A stretch of 64,000 nt of DNA from an uncultured Coriobacteriaceae bacterium (GTDB taxonomy: Bacteria; Actinomycetota; Coriobacteriia; Coriobacteriales; Coriobacteriaceae): NCBI GenBank assembly GCA_944319885.1, contig CALUFC010000001.1, positions 248,001 to 312,000 of the forward strand, read 5' to 3'. Below, in pieces: positions 62,463 to 64,000 of the stretch. The position numbers were made by a program, and so were the translations under genes. The notes beneath the pieces were generated by a model. That model saw only the letters and a list, made by a program, of their open reading frames with translations. It was not told where the DNA came from and did not search any database. The stretch's first letter is position 1. Each line of letters begins with the position of its first letter.

Positions 62463-63428
62463 ATGTATATCATCGGTAACATCATCGGTAGTTTCTTGGG
62501 CGTCATCGTGCTTGTCGCCATCATCATCTTCGTGCTCGCGAACGCACTCTTCGTGGTGAAGCAGCAGCATGCGGTGATCATCGAGCGCCTGGGCAAGTTT
62601 AATCGCATCGTGGGAGCGGGCATTCACGTGAAGATCCCCGTCATCGACCGCAAGGCGGCGACGGTGAGCCTGCGCACCATGAAGAACGGCTTCGACATCG
62701 ACGCCAAGACCGAGGACAACGTGACCATTGGCCTCGAGGTCTCCGCGCAGTACCACGTCTCGTACGACATGGGCTCGGGCCCCGCGGATTCCGGCGTCTA
62801 CAAGAGCTACTACATGCTGCAGCAGCCGGTCGCCCAGATGCGCGACTTCATCACCGACGCGTTGCGCTCCTCGATTCCGGTGTACACGCTCGACGAGGTC
62901 TTTGCCAAGAAGGACGACATCGCGCAGGACGTGAACGCCACAGTGTCCGAGCAGATGGCTGCCTACGGCTTCACGCTCGTTTCGACGCTCATCACGCGCA
63001 TCGCACTGCCCGCTGAGGTCGAGGACTCCATGAACCAGATCAACGCCGCCCAGCGCACCAAGGCTGCCGCACAGGATCTTGCCGAGGCCGATCGCATCCG
63101 CCGCGTCACCGAGGCAAAGGCCGAGGCTGAAGCGATGGAGAAGGCAGGCGAGGGTATCGCCAATCAGCGCAAAGCGATTGCCGTAGGCATCAAGGACTCG
63201 CTTGAGACCATTCAGGAGACCGGTGTTACCAACAACGAGGCAAACCAGCTGTTCATGTATACGCAGTGGACCGAGATGATGACGGAGTTCGCCAAGACCG
63301 GAAAGAGCTCCACCGTGGTGCTTCCGGCCGACTTCAAGGAGAGCGCCTCGATGTTCGAGCAGATGCTCGCAGCAGGCGAGGCGGGCGAGCAGGGCAACGT
63401 ACCTCCTGCGACGCCGCCGCAGCGCTAA
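62463..63428 (+). CDS. SPFH/stomatin-like (band 7) membrane protein
   Basis: A 321-residue protein with one N-terminal membrane helix (about 5-28, IGSFLGVIVLVAIIIFVLA) and a band 7 domain (VKQQHAVIIERLGKFNRIVGAGIHVKIPVIDR...). A long coiled coil rich in Ala, Glu and Lys follows (about 200-250), then a C-terminal tail. Bacterial stomatin-like proteins organise membrane microdomains and partner with proteases such as NfeD types, none of which is adjacent. Start: ATG 62463, or GTG 62454 closer to AAGGGGG. Confidence 0.92.
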   Translation: MYIIGNIIGSFLGVIVLVAIIIFVLANALFVVKQQHAVIIERLGKFNRIVGAGIHVKIPVIDRKAATVSLRTMKNGFDIDAKTEDNVTIGLEVSAQYHVSYDMGSGPADSGVYKSYYMLQQPVAQMRDFITDALRSSIPVYTLDEVFAKKDDIAQDVNATVSEQMAAYGFTLVSTLITRIALPAEVEDSMNQINAAQRTKAAAQDLAEADRIRRVTEAKAEAEAMEKAGEGIANQRKAIAVGIKDSLETIQETGVTNNEANQLFMYTQWTEMMTEFAKTGKSSTVVLPADFKESASMFEQMLAAGEAGEQGNVPPATPPQR

Positions 63429-63476
63429 GGGTACAGCGCGTCGATCACGTGCCATCTGGCATATCGCACGATGAAA

Positions 63477-63515
63477 GCGCCGGCCATGCATCAGTGCATG
63501 GCCGGCGCTCGTTGT
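63477..63515 (+). terminator. Terminator-like hairpin after the SPFH gene
   Basis: A perfect 14-bp stem, GCGCCGGCCATGCA (63477-63490) and TGCATGGCCGGCGC (63495-63508), with a TCAG loop and a weak TCGTTGT tail. Confidence 0.65.
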
Positions 63516-63617
63516 AGACGCTATCACGATGCGCGGCGCTCAGGACATGCGGCGCGCCATGGCATGTTCCACGGCTCTTGCGCGCTCTAAGCCCGATTGA
63601 TGATCTGCTTCTTGGGC

Positions 63618-63767
63618 TTTTTGCAGCTGCGCAATGGTTTAGAACCAGCATGCTGAGTAGCGGCATGGATATGCAACGAGGACTACGCCGTTTATCTCCG
63701 CTATTTCTAGCAAGGATTGGGGTCTATCCAGCAGATTGTGGTCAAACCATTGCCTAGCTGAAAAAAA
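63618..63767. repeat. Palindromic intergenic element, copy G
   Basis: The left arm has TTTTTGCAG (63618-63626), N5, CAATGG (63632-63637), N18, AGTAG (63656-63660). The centre is 63 nt. The right arm has CTATC (63724-63728), N18, CCATTG (63747-63752), N5, CTGAAAAAAA (63758-63767). TTTATCTCCG (63691-63700) resembles the reversed central core. It lies 189 bp after the SPFH stop. Confidence 0.83.
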
Positions 63768-63877
63768 CAATCTGCAAGGGAACTCGGTTGTGGATTATGG
63801 GGGCTATGCGCGCATCGTCGCTCGTCGTGTTCCCGTTTTGCTGTTCCGCATGCGCTCATGTCTTATCGCGCGGAAAG

Positions 63878-63912
63878 CCCTCCAATCAGGTCTAATAAGC
63901 CTGCTTGGAGGG
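63878..63912 (+). promoter_or_regulatory. Hairpin covering the ribosome site of the right-edge gene
   Basis: CCCTCCAATCAGG (63878-63890) pairs with CCTGCTTGGAGGG (63900-63912) over 12 of 13 positions, around a 9-nt loop. The 3' arm contains the Shine-Dalgarno GGAGGG (63907-63912), 9 bp before ATG 63922. Folding would hide the ribosome site. Confidence 0.5.
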
Positions 63913-63921
63913 CGACATTGC

Positions 63922-64000
63922 ATGAGTATCCAGCTTGGTGCGAACGATCACGGCGTGCCAATGGGGACGCCTCGCCGTGACGCCCAATGCCTAGAGTCCG
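63922..64000 (+). CDS. Start of an unidentified gene (partial, runs off the right edge)
   Basis: An open frame MSIQLGANDHGVPMGTPRRD... continues to the end of the window (26 codons). GGAGGG lies 9 bp upstream. Too little is visible to name a family. The 110 bp between repeat copy G and the hairpin show nothing I can name. Confidence 0.4.
   Translation, partial: MSIQLGANDHGVPMGTPRRDAQCLES

Overview
The window is high-GC actinobacterial DNA whose gene set fits a gut Coriobacteriia, most likely Collinsella or a close relative. The pointers are a phosphoketolase, heterodimeric ABC exporters, PTS sugar and polyol loci, a HisZ-HisG fusion, larBC, and a BilS-like flavodoxin. The taxon is an inference from gene content, not a database match.

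Layout. 1-6142: 3' end of a phosphoketolase, a small orphan protein, and a MarR regulator with a heterodimeric ABC exporter. 6143-8066: a DUF559-like nuclease gene framed by two copies of a palindromic intergenic repeat. 8067-12142: two FrmB-type esterases, cysE and ilvE. 12143-14674: a decayed ATPase fragment, tRNA-Ser, a TadA-glycerate kinase fusion and the SRP RNA. 14889-18586: a second heterodimeric ABC exporter. 18587-19815: a 23-bp iteron-like repeat and a deleted DUF4143 ATPase pseudogene. 20049-29674: BilS-like flavodoxin, tyrosine phosphatase, LTA-synthase-type enzyme, nitroreductase, Kup and RlmKL. 29794-36592: HAD phosphatase, then a GntR-regulated mannose/sorbose-family PTS operon with two dehydrogenases. 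37092-45173: the histidine operon (hisZG-D-C-B-H-A-F-I-E). 45198-48845: Spx/ArsC protein, small membrane protein, larB-larC, phosphodiesterase. 48891-54371: a DeoR-controlled locus with a SorE-like dehydrogenase, a PfkB sugar-phosphate kinase and a mannitol-type PTS IICBA. 54538-63428: mazG, eno, a DivIC/FtsB protein, ppx/gppA, two tRNA-Leu genes, a lone galactitol-type IIB, a TPR-like membrane protein, glyA and an SPFH protein. The start of one more gene lies at the right edge.

The most unusual signal is a family of seven intergenic palindromic elements (6163, 7748, 30670, 36758, 44679, 59004, 63618; about 132-150 bp each). Short conserved boxes are separated by variable sequence of fixed length. 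From the left: TTTTTnCAG, N5, CAATGG, N18, (A/G)GTAG, a centre of 63 nt, CTACT, N18, CCATTG, N5, CTGAAAAA. The centre is exactly 63 nt in five copies and 52 or 53 nt in the two that frame the nuclease gene, a difference of one helical turn. One copy sits inside the his operon between hisI and hisE. I know of no named class that matches this.

Metabolically the window joins sugar and polyol uptake (two PTS loci feeding dehydrogenases and a PfkB kinase) to central metabolism (phosphoketolase, enolase, glycerate kinase). It also carries amino acid synthesis (his, cysE, ilvE, glyA) and envelope functions (LTA synthase family, DivIC, SPFH, ABC exporters).
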